This document shows positions 1 through 10,332 of a stretch of DNA of 31,982 bases, in pieces (positions within the stretch are counted from its first letter, which is position 1; each line of letters begins with the position of its first letter). Under the pieces are notes generated by a model. The model was not told the DNA's origin, searched no databases, and was given only the letters and a program-made list of their open reading frames with translations. This DNA is from Poteriospumella lacustris. Its lineage: Eukaryota; Sar; Chrysophyceae; Chromulinales; Dinobryaceae. The stretch is from assembly GCA_008000375.1 (NCBI GenBank), contig SMOI01000280.1, positions 8,645-40,626 on the forward strand, written 5' to 3'. The position numbers and the translations under genes were made by a program.

Positions 1-1716
1 ACGTTCATGTCGGAGACGCTGAATGACGTGTTGTCTCTGCAAAAGATGGAACAAGGCATGTTAGAGCTCGAAATCAAACCCTTCGCACCGTACGATTTGG
101 TTCACTCGGTGCTCAACAACTTCCGGTACGTGTCTGACCTGTCGCCCCGTCTCTGCTTGGTGCATTGCTCTCTCATGCGTGTGATGACTTCAATACAGAG
201 CCCAAGGTGAAGCAAAGCACATTCAACTGGAGTATCTCATCGCTGGTGACGTCCCGTCGAAGATACTCGGCGATCAGTTCCGTTTGGAGCACGTCCTGGG
301 CAACCTCTTGTCCAACGCGATCAAATTCAGTGACCCTGATTCGCTTATCCATATCGCGGTGACGTTTGGAACCGAGAACAAAGACTTCGTGACGTTTTCG
401 GTGGAAGATGAAGGCATTGGCATGTCCGAAGAGGACCAGAAGCTGCTGTTTCAACCGTTTATGCAGATCCGGCCCGGTGAGCTGCAGAAAGGACGCGGCT
501 CCGGCTTGGGCCTCTCGATCTGTAAGAACATCATCGAGCTGCATCAGGGGCACATTGGCTGTCGTTCGAAGCAACGCGTCGGTGCTGATCGATCCACGGG
601 CGGTTCGACGTTCTATTTCTCGTTGGAATACGACGGGGCTCGAGTCGAGAAATGTCTGGCGGCTGCGGCGGCAGTGGCATCGAAGGCGCCGAGGTCTCCT
701 GCTCGTGTTTCGTCGGTTGGTACTGCAAATGGCCGCGTTGACGAGGCGTCGTCGCCAGCACCGTTAGCTAATCACAGTGCGACCGCGTCGGCGGTGCTCT
801 CGGCGGCGGCTGACGAAGTTGGTTCGGCGTTGAAGAGAGGCCGATCGTTGCACACCACCGATTTCGTCGCGATTCGCACGATGAATACACGCAAAGAGTC
901 GTCACAAGAGCTACTAGCACACGTGGCACTCGCTCTCTCTCCTCGAATGGCGAGAAGTACGTCCCACAATGATATGAAGGCTTCTACGGACAGCGAGACT
1001 GTTCACAAGGTGGCTTCGGATGATCTACTTACTGGGGCGGCTGTGAAGGCATTTATTGGAGAGTTGGCATCCGCTACTGTGCATGCGATGAATGCACCGC
1101 TGACCCTCGAGAACTCCTTTTCCAACACCAGCAATGGCGCTTCAACGACTGCGAAGCCGCAAATAGTGATACCGGCGCCTCTCACGGTTGCTAAAGTGAG
1201 CCATCTGAACGTTCTCGTCGTCGATGGTAAGCTCACCCACCCTTCGCTGCATTCTGAGCGTAGCTCACTGTCTTTGCCTCTGTCTCTGTCTCCGTAGACG
1301 TGCTGTCCAATCGCAAGATGCTCGATATGACCCTGCGCCGCAAGGGATTCGAGAGCGACCAAGCGGCCGATGGCCTGGAAGCCGTACAAACGGTGACCGG
1401 CCGCGGCATGGACCACTACGACATCATCTTCATGGACTCCGTCATGCCCAACCTCTGCGGACCAGATGCGGCGAGACGCCTACGCCAGCTGGGCTACACC
1501 AAACTCATCGTCGGCGTCACCGGCAACGCGATGGATGTCGACGTCAACGATTTCGAATCGGCGGGTGCGGACGTCGTTTTGACGAAGCCGATGCGTGTCG
1601 ATGCGTTGGCCAAAGTACTCGAGTTCTGTCAGGAGAACGGCTGTATCTCTCACTTCCATCGCACCTTGGAACCTCGCGATCGTCTGAAGGCCTGGGTCTA
1701 CCAGCAGAAGAAGTGA
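1..1716 (+). CDS. Hybrid histidine kinase, copy 1 (5' truncated by window)
   Basis: C-terminal 523 residues of a hybrid sensor kinase. Exons are 1-125, 199-1226 and 1298-1716; introns of 73 and 71 bp have GTACGT/CAG and GTAAGC/TAG ends. The reading frame stays open only when both are spliced out. Visible parts are the end of the dimerisation helices, the HATPase N-box (L-L-S-N-A-I-K-F), G1 (D-E-G-I-G-M), an F-box (F-Q-P-F) and G2 (G-S-G-L-G-L-S). A Ser/Ala/Thr-rich linker of about 200 residues follows, then a receiver domain with V-V-D-D, phospho-acceptor F-M-D, the conserved T of V-T-G-N-A and K of T-K-P. The histidine and any sensor lie outside the window. DNA is almost identical to copy 2 at an offset of 4756, except in the linker, where copy 2 is 18 nt longer. 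By homology with copy 2 the full protein is probably a rhodopsin kinase, but this is inferred because its N-terminus is not seen. Confidence 0.9.
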
Positions 1717-2640
1717 GATCTCAGCCCAAATACAGCTTTGCTTGATCTGATCAATCAATCGGTTTCATAGAGCTCAACCGGTTGTTGTCGCAGGATGCTT
1801 GTTAGTGTTGCCCTTTATTCTTTTGTTTCGTCTCCATCACCCCCATTATACACTCGCCACCTCAACTCCTCAGCATAGCAGTGCACATTATCATTGAGAG
1901 GGACATTTTGGCTGAACGTTGCTGTTCCTCTCTCCCCTTTTGCGCTATGCTGTCTCGTTGTTTGATGCTGCTCGTCACTTCGCCTCCTTCCCCCCTTTCC
2001 GGTGTGCGTCCTTCCACTGTCTATTGGTTTCCACTTTTTCGTCTTGCAATCCTTTCCTCGACCGCCTCCAACCCCCCCCCCCGGCTCTCGGTGTCGGCCG
2101 ACGTCTGTCTCTCTCGTCGTCTCTCCTTCCTTCTTCCGAGTGTGTGGCATATCACACAGTCTTCGGGTATCTATCATCGTTTGTTTGTCTTCCGTATGTG
2201 TAACTGTAGCGGCACGGTCCGTGAGCGATCGCATTGTTTCCACGTTGTGCTTGGCGTGTCGCCAGCCGTATGCCATGTTTGCATTTTGCGCAATGTCAGT
2301 GTCAGTGTCGGGGCTGGTTCGCCTTCGAGGGGTTGTTCGTGTGTGTGCTGCTGATGGATGTACTCGGTGCGCGGTGACAACTGCTTGGACTGTTCAACGT
2401 TTCGCTGCTGCGTCGTGTCGTTGTGTCTCGTGGCCTTTGCCACTCGCGTGTGTTTTGTTTTTCGTTGGTGAAGTGTCGACGTCGTGTCGTGCGCCTCTCC
2501 TGTCGCCACTATTTTCGCCTCATGGCCGATACTATATTCAATACCCATGAACATCTGCATTTAATTTCCATCGCCTTTGCCGTCAGCCTTGTGGTTGCTT
2601 CGGATACCCACTCTGTGTACTCTTAAAGAAGCGTTGGTCA
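1717..2640 (+). other. Pyrimidine-rich noncoding tract downstream of copy 1
   Basis: This stretch has no convincing gene. The plus strand is strongly enriched in C and T and carries an 11-nt C run at 2072-2082. Open frames through it give Cys/Ser/Val/Leu-rich translations without domains, as expected from composition. Short blocks resemble the tract downstream of copy 2: a stretch around 2236-2270 beginning GTTTCCACGTTG matches one near 7077-7107. The flank was therefore probably duplicated with the kinase and then diverged. It could be a long 3' UTR, a noncoding transcript or a termination region. Confidence 0.6.
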
Positions 2641-2739
2641 GTTAATGTGATCTTTTACTGTATTGATGTTTCCTCGGGCTTGCCAAGCAGCTCTAGCTAT
2701 CCGATAGACATCGGTGACATGTTTGTGTGCGAATAGGCT

Positions 2740-2781
2740 GATACATAGTCCATCATGCAGTGGACATGTGGACTATGTATC
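2740..2781. repeat. Perfect 13-bp inverted repeat (hairpin)
   Basis: The arms GATACATAGTCCA (2740-2752) and TGGACTATGTATC (2769-2781) are exact reverse complements around a 16-nt loop, which itself has CATG near both ends. A smaller 5-bp palindrome (CCGAT/ATCGG) lies at 2701-2714. It sits just upstream of a broken RRM fragment. It may be a structured RNA, the remains of a small mobile element or a protein-binding site; the sequence does not decide. Confidence 0.7.
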
Positions 2782-2861
2782 CATTCATTTTCAGATGTAT
2801 ACAAAGATAGTGCCGTAAAGCACTTGTAAGTAATGGTTAAGCACATCGATGCAAGTCAGGT

Positions 2862-3155
2862 GTGGTAATGCCTGACGATAATAGTCCAATAGTCGGTAGA
2901 CAACCGTATTCATACGCCAAACGTCAACGTACGTGGTCAATATGTGTGATGGTCCGAGATTTGCCCTTTTCCTGCGCGAATCAGGATGTGTCCAACTTGT
3001 GCCACGAGATGTTGGCACCTCTTGTTCATGCGATTTTCGACACCAAAGGCTGTCCCTTGCATTATGGTTACATCCTGTTCGACACTGCCGATAACGCCCA
3101 CCAAGCTATTTCATAGATGGACCGGTTGCGATTTCATGGACACATTTATTGAGTA
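2862..3155 (+). pseudogene. RRM-domain fragment interrupted by a stop codon
   Basis: The translation contains an RRM-like pattern: a V-R-D-L-P-F block like RNP2/beta1, a helix region N-Q-D-V-S-N-L-C, then H-Y-G-Y-I-L-F-D like RNP1/beta3, followed by D-N-A-H-Q-A-I as in helix 2. The frame meets TAG at 3114-3116 where a coding codon would be expected and then resumes with M-D-R-L-R-F-H-G-H-I-Y, as an RRM would, before stopping again. No flanking exons with proper splice sites were found. I read it as a decayed copy of an RNA-binding protein gene. A short genuine gene with a missed intron is less likely. Confidence 0.55.
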
Positions 3156-3159
3156 GGTA

Positions 3160-3628
3160 CTGCATTTGCATAACGCAATTCAATCAGGTATATACTGTAT
3201 GTATTGGTATTCGTGTGATCATCATGCGGGTGTGTAAATCTGGGGATGTGTCTGTGTAAATCTGGAAATATATGTCTGCCGACGACGTCAGCAGCAGCGC
3301 GGCTGTTCTTTGCAGCGGGGGTGAGGTGGAGATTGCGTTGAGGCGAATGCTATGAGAAGAAATTGTCGTTGATACAATAGACATTGACTGCGTGACGTGG
3401 TACTTATTTATGTCATTAGTTGTCATCCGCGAATATTGTTCACTGCAGGTCGAAAGAAAGAATACATTTTTGCAGATCAGAATTGAGTGATCTGATCTTT
3501 TGTCACGTGTTGAGTCGTTGTCTTCCTCCTTTTGCCCTACCCGCAATCGTCCAAGTCCTCCAAATATTATTGGCTACATACAGCGTCGAACATTGTGAGA
3601 ACCCCCTTATCATCTCGATTTAGCGAAG
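3160..3628. other. Noncoding stretch upstream of kinase copy 2
   Basis: No coding potential is recognisable. It should contain the promoter and 5' leader of the rhodopsin kinase gene that starts at 3629. I see no clear TATA box or other named element. Confidence 0.5.
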
Positions 3629-6490
3629 ATGAGTCATCCAACTGTCCAATTGCACACCGTCAGCCACTCATTGTCTGCGGCTTCGTCGTGGCAGTTGCAG
3701 TTCGCTGCCGTCTCAGCGATTGTTGGAAGCTTTGCGATCTTTTTCCTCTGGAACTATTTTTATTTGTCGTCACCGATGTTCTGCGCCTCTGAGCCTGTCC
3801 CTGAGTGGACAAATATGTTCACATTTCTGGTGGTTGGAGCCACCAGCGGCACGACTCTGCAACTGTGGTTTCGCACGATTATCGCGATGACGGGCTTCAC
3901 GAGTGACAAGCTTCGACATCCGTATGCAACATGGCTTGTCCTGTTTATTTGCTCGACTCAAGCTCTCACTCAGATCGCCAACCAAATCGGCTTCGTGCCA
4001 TACACCTGTGTCGACTTCTTGGGGATCAAAACGCATGCACTTCTTTGGTGGGAATGGCTGTCTACGGTGCCGTTCATGTTTTTCCTCGTGTCGATCATGG
4101 ATGTGAAGCGCAACACCGTCACGAGTACGGACATTTGGATTGAAGTGCTCGGTGGGTCGTCCATCTTCGCGTTGTTTCTGTGCAACTTGCCCCTCCCACG
4201 CTTCTTGTGCTGGATTTTGTTCATTTATTCAAACTCGGCGATTACTATTGCACTGTTATGGCAACAATACATCGCGATGGATGAATACGCCAGTGCTCGA
4301 GAGGAAATTGACGCATTCAAAGCGAAGAACCCCGACATGGATTATCTGCCGCGCCAGACCTACGACCAACTGAAAGTGTCGCAGTGCAAAATGAATGCGT
4401 CCGTCTTCATGTCTCTGTTCTTCACTCTCTTTCCCATCTGGTATTATCTTCAAGTCTTTGGTTACATTGACGAAGGCGTATTCATCGTGTTGACGTACTC
4501 GTGTTCGTACCTGGCGAAGGTGCTGTTCTTGCAGATCATCGGGGACAGTCACGTCGAAATCTTGGATCCCAACAAGTTCCTCCTGGTTGAAGAACGCAAG
4601 AAAGCTGAAGAAGCCCGCTTGATGTTCTTACGCTATGTGTTCCATGAAGTGCGCGTGCCATTGAACAGTATCTCGTTGGGGCTGCAGCTGTTGGAAGACT
4701 CGTCGCATATGATGTCGCAGGACTTGGACATGATCAAGATGATGAAAGAAGCGACGACGTTCATGTCGGAGACGCTGAATGACGTGTTGTCTCTGCAAAA
4801 GATGGAACAAGGCATGTTAGAGCTCGAAATCAAACCCTTCGCACCGTACGATTTGGTTCACTCGGTGCTCAACAACTTCCGGTACGTGTCTGACCTGTCG
4901 CCCCGTCTCTGCTTGGTGCATTGCTCTCTCATGCGTGTGATGACTTCAATACAGAGCCCAAGGTGAAGCAAAGCACATTCAACTGGAGTATCTCATCGCT
5001 GGTGACGTCCCGTCGAAGATACTCGGCGATCAGTTCCGTTTGGAGCACGTCCTGGGCAACCTCTTGTCCAACGCGATCAAATTCAGTGACCCTGATTCGC
5101 TTATCCATATCGCGGTGACGTTTGGAACCGAGAACAAAGACTTCGTGACGTTTTCGGTGGAAGATGAAGGCATTGGCATGTCCGAAGAGGACCAGAAGCT
5201 GCTGTTTCAACCGTTTATGCAGATCCGGCCCGGTGAGCTGCAGAAAGGACGCGGCTCCGGCTTGGGCCTCTCGATCTGTAAGAACATCATCGAGCTGCAT
5301 CAGGGGCACATTGGCTGTCGTTCGAAGCAACGCGTCGGTGCTGATCGATCCACGGGCGGTTCGACGTTCTATTTCTCGTTGGAATACGACGGGGCTCGAG
5401 TCGAGAAATGTCTGGCGGCTGCGGCGGCAGTGGCATCGAAGGCGCCGAGGTCTCCTGCTCGTGTTTCGTCGGTTGGTACTGCAAATGGCCGCGTTGACGA
5501 GGCGTCGTCGCCAGCACCGTTAGCTAATCACAGTGCGACCGCGTCGGCGGTGCTCTCGGCGGCGGCTGACGAAGTTGGTTCGGCGTTGAAGAGAGGCCGA
5601 TCGCTGCACACCACCGATTTCGTTGCAATTCGCACGATGAATACACGCAAAGAGTCGTCACAAGAGCTACTGGCACACCTGGTACTCGCTCTCTCTCCTC
5701 GAACGGCGTCCCACAAGTCTGTGAAGGCTTCTACGGACAGCGAGACTGTTCACAAGGTGGCTATGGGTGAACTTCCGACAGAAGCGACAGTGACGGAAGC
5801 TGCTGTGCACAGCAGTTCGTCTCCGTCTAGTTCCGCGAGCGACGGGACGACGACCGTCGATGCACCGCTGACCCCCAAGGACTCCTTTGTCAGTGTCGCC
5901 AGTGTTGCTTCGACGGCCACTCAGTTGCTCACCGCGATACCGCCGTCGCCGTCTCAGCCGGTCGCTCCTCTCAGCCATCTGAACGTTCTCGTCGTCGATG
6001 GTAAGCTCACCCACCCTTCGCTGCATTCTGAGCGTAGCTCACTGTCTTTGCCTCTGTCTCTGTCTCCGTAGACGTGCTGTCCAATCGCAAGATGCTCGAT
6101 ATGACCCTGCGCCGCAAGGGATTCGAGAGCGACCAAGCGGCCGATGGCCTGGAAGCCGTACAAACGGTGACCGGCCGCGGCATGGACCACTACGACATCA
6201 TCTTCATGGACTCCGTCATGCCCAACCTCTGCGGACCAGATGCGGCGAGACGCCTACGCCAGCTGGGCTACACCAAACTCATCGTCGGTGTCACCGGCAA
6301 CGCGATGGATGTCGACGTCAACGATTTCGAATCGGCGGGTGCGGACGTCGTTTTGACGAAGCCGATGCGTGTCGATGCGTTGGCCAAAGTACTCGAGTTC
6401 TGTCAGGAGAAAGGCTGTATCTCTCACTTCCATCGCACTTTGGAACCTCGCGATCGTCTGAAGGCCTGGGTCTACCAGCAGAAGAAGTGA
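3629..6490 (+). CDS. Rhodopsin-like hybrid histidine kinase (sensor, HisKA, HATPase, receiver), copy 2
   Basis: 905 residues; exons 3629-4881, 4955-6000 and 6072-6490, with introns of 73 and 71 bp. The N-terminus has eight hydrophobic segments (about residues 20-45, 63-85, 99-121, 137-158, 169-188, 191-216, 258-281, 286-308). Segments 2-8 align with microbial rhodopsin helices A-G. The helix C equivalent has E142-W143-x-x-T146-x-P148 (bacteriorhodopsin D85-W86-T89-P91), helix E has R-F-x-x-W195, helix F has F-P269, and helix G has S-Y-L-A-K297, where K297 would hold retinal. Unusual are L139 at the R82 position, L153 at D96 and S293 at the D212 counterion. An extra N-terminal helix is known from other enzyme rhodopsins. 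Then come the H-box (F-H339-E-V-R-V-P-L-N), HATPase boxes, a Ser/Thr/Pro-rich linker and a receiver with D813 and K863. It is probably a light-regulated phosphorelay kinase. The kinase is certain; the rhodopsin assignment rests on motifs and topology. Confidence 0.88.
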
Positions 6491-8560
6491 GATCCAGCTC
6501 TTCGATGCTTCGTACCATCCTATCGCTGTATCGTATCGCTGTGCTTCCATCGCTCCATGTTTGCATCGTTCACTCACTTGTGTATCCCGAAGGGGTATCT
6601 GTTTCCGCCCTTTCTGTTGCTTTACTCCCTTCCGTTTCGTCCTTTTGTCTGGCGGTCCACATCGCGTGTTGAGGCATTAGTCCCCTCCCCCCTAATATCT
6701 TGGTGACGCGTTCTCGTTGTGCTGCCATTGAGACTCCTGCGCAACAATCCCCTCCCACGTGTGCTCGTTGATTGGTTTCCCCTCTTTTCATCTGGCCCTG
6801 ATTCGTCCCCCCCCCCCAACTTTGTCAGGTGTCGCCCCGCCCTCTGTCCTTCTCAAATTCCATTATCTCTTGCTCTCTCGCTCTCTCGCTCACCCGCTCA
6901 TCCGCATTCTTTGGCAATCTCTTGCAGCACCTCTCTACCTCTTTCCCTCTCCCTCTCCGTCTCCCTCTCTTCTCCCTCGCATTTCTCTTTCCATATTAAG
7001 GACGTCCGCAGTGTTTGTATATCGTTGTTTTCCCTTTCCATACGACGGCAGCTCCGTCGGAAAGATCGATCGAGTCGTTTCCACGTTGCGCTTGTCCTCT
7101 CGCCGGGAGTTTGCGTGTGCATGTGTGGGTGTGTGCGTCTTTGTCTGTGTGTCCTGCGGCTGTGGCTGTTGTGGTACTTGTTTTGTTTCGTGTTTCTCAG
7201 TGTTTGTCACCCTTCGCGGTGCATCTCTCGTGCTGCCCTGTGCCCTCAGTTTCTCATTAACCTCCATCCGCTGTTGCCAGAGATTGTCGGCTGCCGCTGT
7301 CTTGTGCTGCTACAGCGGTGGTCCATCTATGCGGTCCATTTGCCCTCCATCGGTGCGTGTGTGTACCTTTTGCCCGCTTTGTATTTGTGTGAACCATGGG
7401 TCACCATTTGTGTTGCTCGTTTCTATCGATCGATTGGTGTCTTGGTCGGCGTCGGTGTCTGTGTCGCTGTTGGCTTCTCGTCTACGTCCTGCCCTCCCTC
7501 GCGGTTCTGCTATCCGCTGTCCTCGTTGAGGTGATAAAATAGACGAGCCACGCCTGCCTAATGGATTCGTTTCTCCCCCTCTCTTCCCTATTCGCTCTTC
7601 CCCCTCTCACCTCGTTCATTCGTTCTTGCTGGATCTCTCTCGTTCTGATGGGCTCTACTTAGACGTGATGCCGTCGCTGTCACAGTTCCAGGTTACTATC
7701 AATTGTTGCTTCTCCTTTCGCCTCCACCTCCAATTCTCAAGCCACCTCTGACGACCCCTCGTCGACAACCTCCCCACCCCGCTGCCGCCGGGTCCCCATT
7801 TACCTGGCTGTGATAGGGGCGTGAGGGGAAGGGGGCGCGACAGATGGTTGGTTAGAGGGTCGGTTACTGTTGCGATTGTTTTGTTTGCTGTGTGTTTGTT
7901 TCTTCGTGTGTTGCGGTATTCTGCCTCTCTCGGTGCGGTCGGCTGCTGCTCGGTCTCGCCCCGCCTCACCTCGCTTCGCCTTGTCTCACTTTTGTATCGT
8001 TTCGTTGCTCCTCGTTCAAACTGCTTTTGCCCTTCCCCTTGTGTCTCTGATCACAGCACCTTTCCGAACGGCTCGTTCGTGCGCCTCTCTGCCTTCCCCT
8101 CCCTTCCACGTTTTCCTCTCCTTTTCACACTTTGCGATCTGCCCCCCCCCCGCCCATCTCCAGCTCTATTCAGTCATCTCTTCACGTTTCCTTTGACGTT
8201 TGTGCTACAGTCTTTGCGCCAGGTGAAGCGCGTTATGGCAACGCTGCTTCGATCGATCGTCTGTTATGGGAATCCTGTCACGAATGCCAGTGGCGATGCT
8301 TGTGCTGCTTCTTGCATCGAGAGAACACTCATATATACTGTATCTGTTATTCAATGCAATGCCCATGTGGCCCAATGCCCATGCGGCACTGTTTGCTTTT
8401 GCTTTCTTTCGCTTTTGCTCTCTTTCGTTCGCTTTTGCTTGTACAGGCTTGTGGCTGGCATTACTGGCTGGCATTGCCCGTAGTTAGACGTTTGTCCAAT
8501 GAAAGTAGCGAGCCTGTTGTCTTCGGGTGTGTTTCCTTCTCCTGTTGAAACTGCGCGGCA
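6491..8560 (+). other. Long pyrimidine-rich noncoding tract downstream of copy 2
   Basis: About 2 kb of C/T-rich plus strand with no supported gene. It carries C runs at 6807-6817 (11) and 8142-8151 (10) and many CTCT and TTTCC blocks. Open frames give low-complexity Ser/Leu/Cys/Phe translations in several frames at once, a sign of composition rather than coding. Near-identity with the copy 1 flank ends about 5 nt after the stop codon; beyond that only diverged similarity remains. It may be a transcribed 3' region. Confidence 0.6.
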
Positions 8561-9381
8561 CTGGTCGCATAATGACTCCAGTTAACTCGGCAGCTGGTAC
8601 TGGCGGTGATGTATCAGGTTGAGCAATGCAGTGGTTGAGTCAGATGAACCTCTAGACACGTAGACCTGTGTACATGCAGCCATTTGTAGACAGTTGTAGA
8701 CAGTTGTAGACATTTGTAGACCACTCGGTGTCCAGTTTAGATCCCCACCACCATTTCGTACACATGGTAATGCATAAGTGAATGGATGTACTTGCTGCGA
8801 CACAGGTCGAAAACGTACACCGAGGGGTTGGGGGTTGGCGGGTGGGGGGGGGGGCTCCCGACCCGAGTCGGTTGACAGGTTCACACACAGGCGGAGGTTT
8901 CTACTATTGTTTTCCATTGTAAATCTATTTGTTCTCAATTACATCTATCAACTCCATATATGGACGACGGGCCTCTCAACTCGTCAATCGAATCGCAAAC
9001 AGCTACATAGAGGCGGCGGCTTGTCTTTGACCCGCCCATCAAATGGACAGAAATCACGCACGGGACAACGCCACACCTCATAGACGCACCGCACCACACG
9101 CATCGATCGATGCATGGGCAGGTGCCATAATAAACGAAAACCAAAAAGCACAAAAGCACACAAGCGACACAAATATATAGTTGAACAATAAACACAGACT
9201 GCTCGGGGGGGGGTCGTGCTGGCAAAAGCACGTGTAACAGATGCCGAGAACAAGGACCCGAGAGAGGGGGTGGCGGGGCGAGGCGATAACAGGACCGAAG
9301 ACAGTCGGTGACGCTTCGTCGTCACTCTGCGAAAGGGACATCAAGGACGAGGCACCCGTCGCTTTCCCGTCGATTGATTGA
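8561..9381 (-). other. Noncoding region between convergent genes, with G-rich block
   Basis: No gene is supported. The plus strand here changes from pyrimidine-rich to G-rich: a cluster at 8824-8854 with several G3-G5 runs ending in G11 (8844-8854) could form a G-quadruplex, and a G9 run lies at 9205-9213. Seen from the minus strand these are C runs downstream of the glycosyltransferase, mirroring those that follow the kinases on the plus strand. Confidence 0.55.
8681..8720. repeat. Four tandem 10-bp repeats (CAKTTGTAGA)
   Basis: Four head-to-tail copies of CATTTGTAGA or CAGTTGTAGA occur in the order T, G, G, T at the fourth base of the unit region. Related TAGAC words lie just upstream at about 8652-8665. 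The array is in the gap between the convergent kinase and glycosyltransferase genes. It is a short minisatellite with no spacers. Confidence 0.9.
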
Positions 9382-10332
9382 CTACGAACGGGACGGGACG
9401 GTCGAGAACAAATAATCGATGTTGGTCATCGACTGACGACTGACGACGTAGTCCTTCCACGAGAGTTTGTAGAGCGGGACGTTCTTCGAATCGATGGCTT
9501 CCTTCACGACGTCGGTGACGTTGTTGAAGTAACCCATCTCCAACAGGTAATGCGGCCCATGACGGACAGCGACTTTGGGTACCGCATCCCACATGGTATG
9601 AAAACGTTTGTCGGACTTATAGAGCGCGTCGAAGAGATGATGTTGGATGAAATAGTCGTCGCATTGGGGGTGCTGCGCATGGTACGTCGCAGTGGCGTTG
9701 GCCCATTGCGTCAGTAGATAATTACCCCGTGAGCCATAGAGAAACCAGTTCGACAACGGTCTCCCGGGGGCAGGCTTGGCAAAGGCAAAGAATCCTGCCC
9801 CAATCTTGCCGTGTAGCCAATCGTCCAGTGGACGGTTACAGAAAAGCGTTGCATCCGCCCAGACACCACCGTATCGCGACAGCAAATGCACACGGATCAC
9901 ATCGGAGATGTGTGCAGGCAGCATGGTGGCCCGATTGGGTAGCAAGTTGGTCAGGAGCGTCGTAGGGAGATAATGGGGCAGCGTGTCGTTGTCCAAGAAG
10001 ACTATCTTCCATGTGGGGTTGTAGTGGACCCACGACTGGCGACAGTGCTGCACGACTTCGGGGGCCTCGTCGAAGCCCTGAAACCACAACATGAAAATGG
10101 TCTTATTGAAGCCTTCTGGAATGCCAGAAGTATTGGTAGTGGCAGTGATAGGAACTGCCGTTTGGTTCGATGGTGTATTATGACGACGAGCCGCAGGTCC
10201 GATTGTGGTGCTATTCGAGCCATTGTTAGCAAGACCAGTAGCATTACCACGGAGATGAGGTCTCTTCGCCAGCACAATGACAAACGAGGCCATGAATACG
10301 ATGAAGAAGACGAAGGTGTGCATCATTGTCAT
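9382..10332 (-). CDS. Type II membrane glycosyltransferase, capsular-polysaccharide-synthesis (Caps_synth/GT32-like) family
   Basis: 316 residues, no intron. It probably transfers a sugar from a nucleotide sugar inside the Golgi. The first in-frame ATG (10332) puts a hydrophobic anchor at residues 5-22, followed by a stem with several N-glycosylation sequons (N-A-T, N-S-T, N-Q-T, N-T-S, N-K-T). The open frame extends further upstream, but without an ATG. The catalytic domain starts with I-F-M-L-W-F-Q-G-F (about 79-87) and A-P-E-V-V-x-x-C-x-x-S-W. It then has F-L-D-N-D, S-D-V-I-R and the metal-binding D-x-D region Y-G-G-V-W-A-D-A-T (about 154-162). This order matches the Caps_synth family and the related GT32 enzymes. 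Donor and acceptor cannot be told from sequence. The gene ends convergently towards the kinase tandem. Confidence 0.85.
   Translation of the reverse strand: MTMMHTFVFFIVFMASFVIVLAKRPHLRGNATGLANNGSNSTTIGPAARRHNTPSNQTAVPITATTNTSGIPEGFNKTIFMLWFQGFDEAPEVVQHCRQSWVHYNPTWKIVFLDNDTLPHYLPTTLLTNLLPNRATMLPAHISDVIRVHLLSRYGGVWADATLFCNRPLDDWLHGKIGAGFFAFAKPAPGRPLSNWFLYGSRGNYLLTQWANATATYHAQHPQCDDYFIQHHLFDALYKSDKRFHTMWDAVPKVAVRHGPHYLLEMGYFNNVTDVVKEAIDSKNVPLYKLSWKDYVVSRQSMTNIDYLFSTVPSRS

Noticed and set aside
1881-2550. Several open frames of 90-180 codons on the plus strand after kinase copy 1
   Set aside because: Overlapping frames are open together and give Cys/Ser/Val/Leu-rich translations without domains. 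C/T-rich composition explains the lack of stops.
1-6490. Bacterial origin or contamination of the hybrid kinases
   Set aside because: Both copies have GT-AG introns in conserved positions and sit beside intron-bearing ciliary and mitochondrial-type genes.
6719-8548. Open frames up to 271 codons on the plus strand after kinase copy 2
   Set aside because: Same low-complexity pattern in two or three frames at once, with homopolymer C runs translated as Pro; no motif or splice support.
8681-8720. Possible CRISPR-like array
   Set aside because: Units are 10 bp, directly abutting and without spacers, in a eukaryotic genome; a plain minisatellite.
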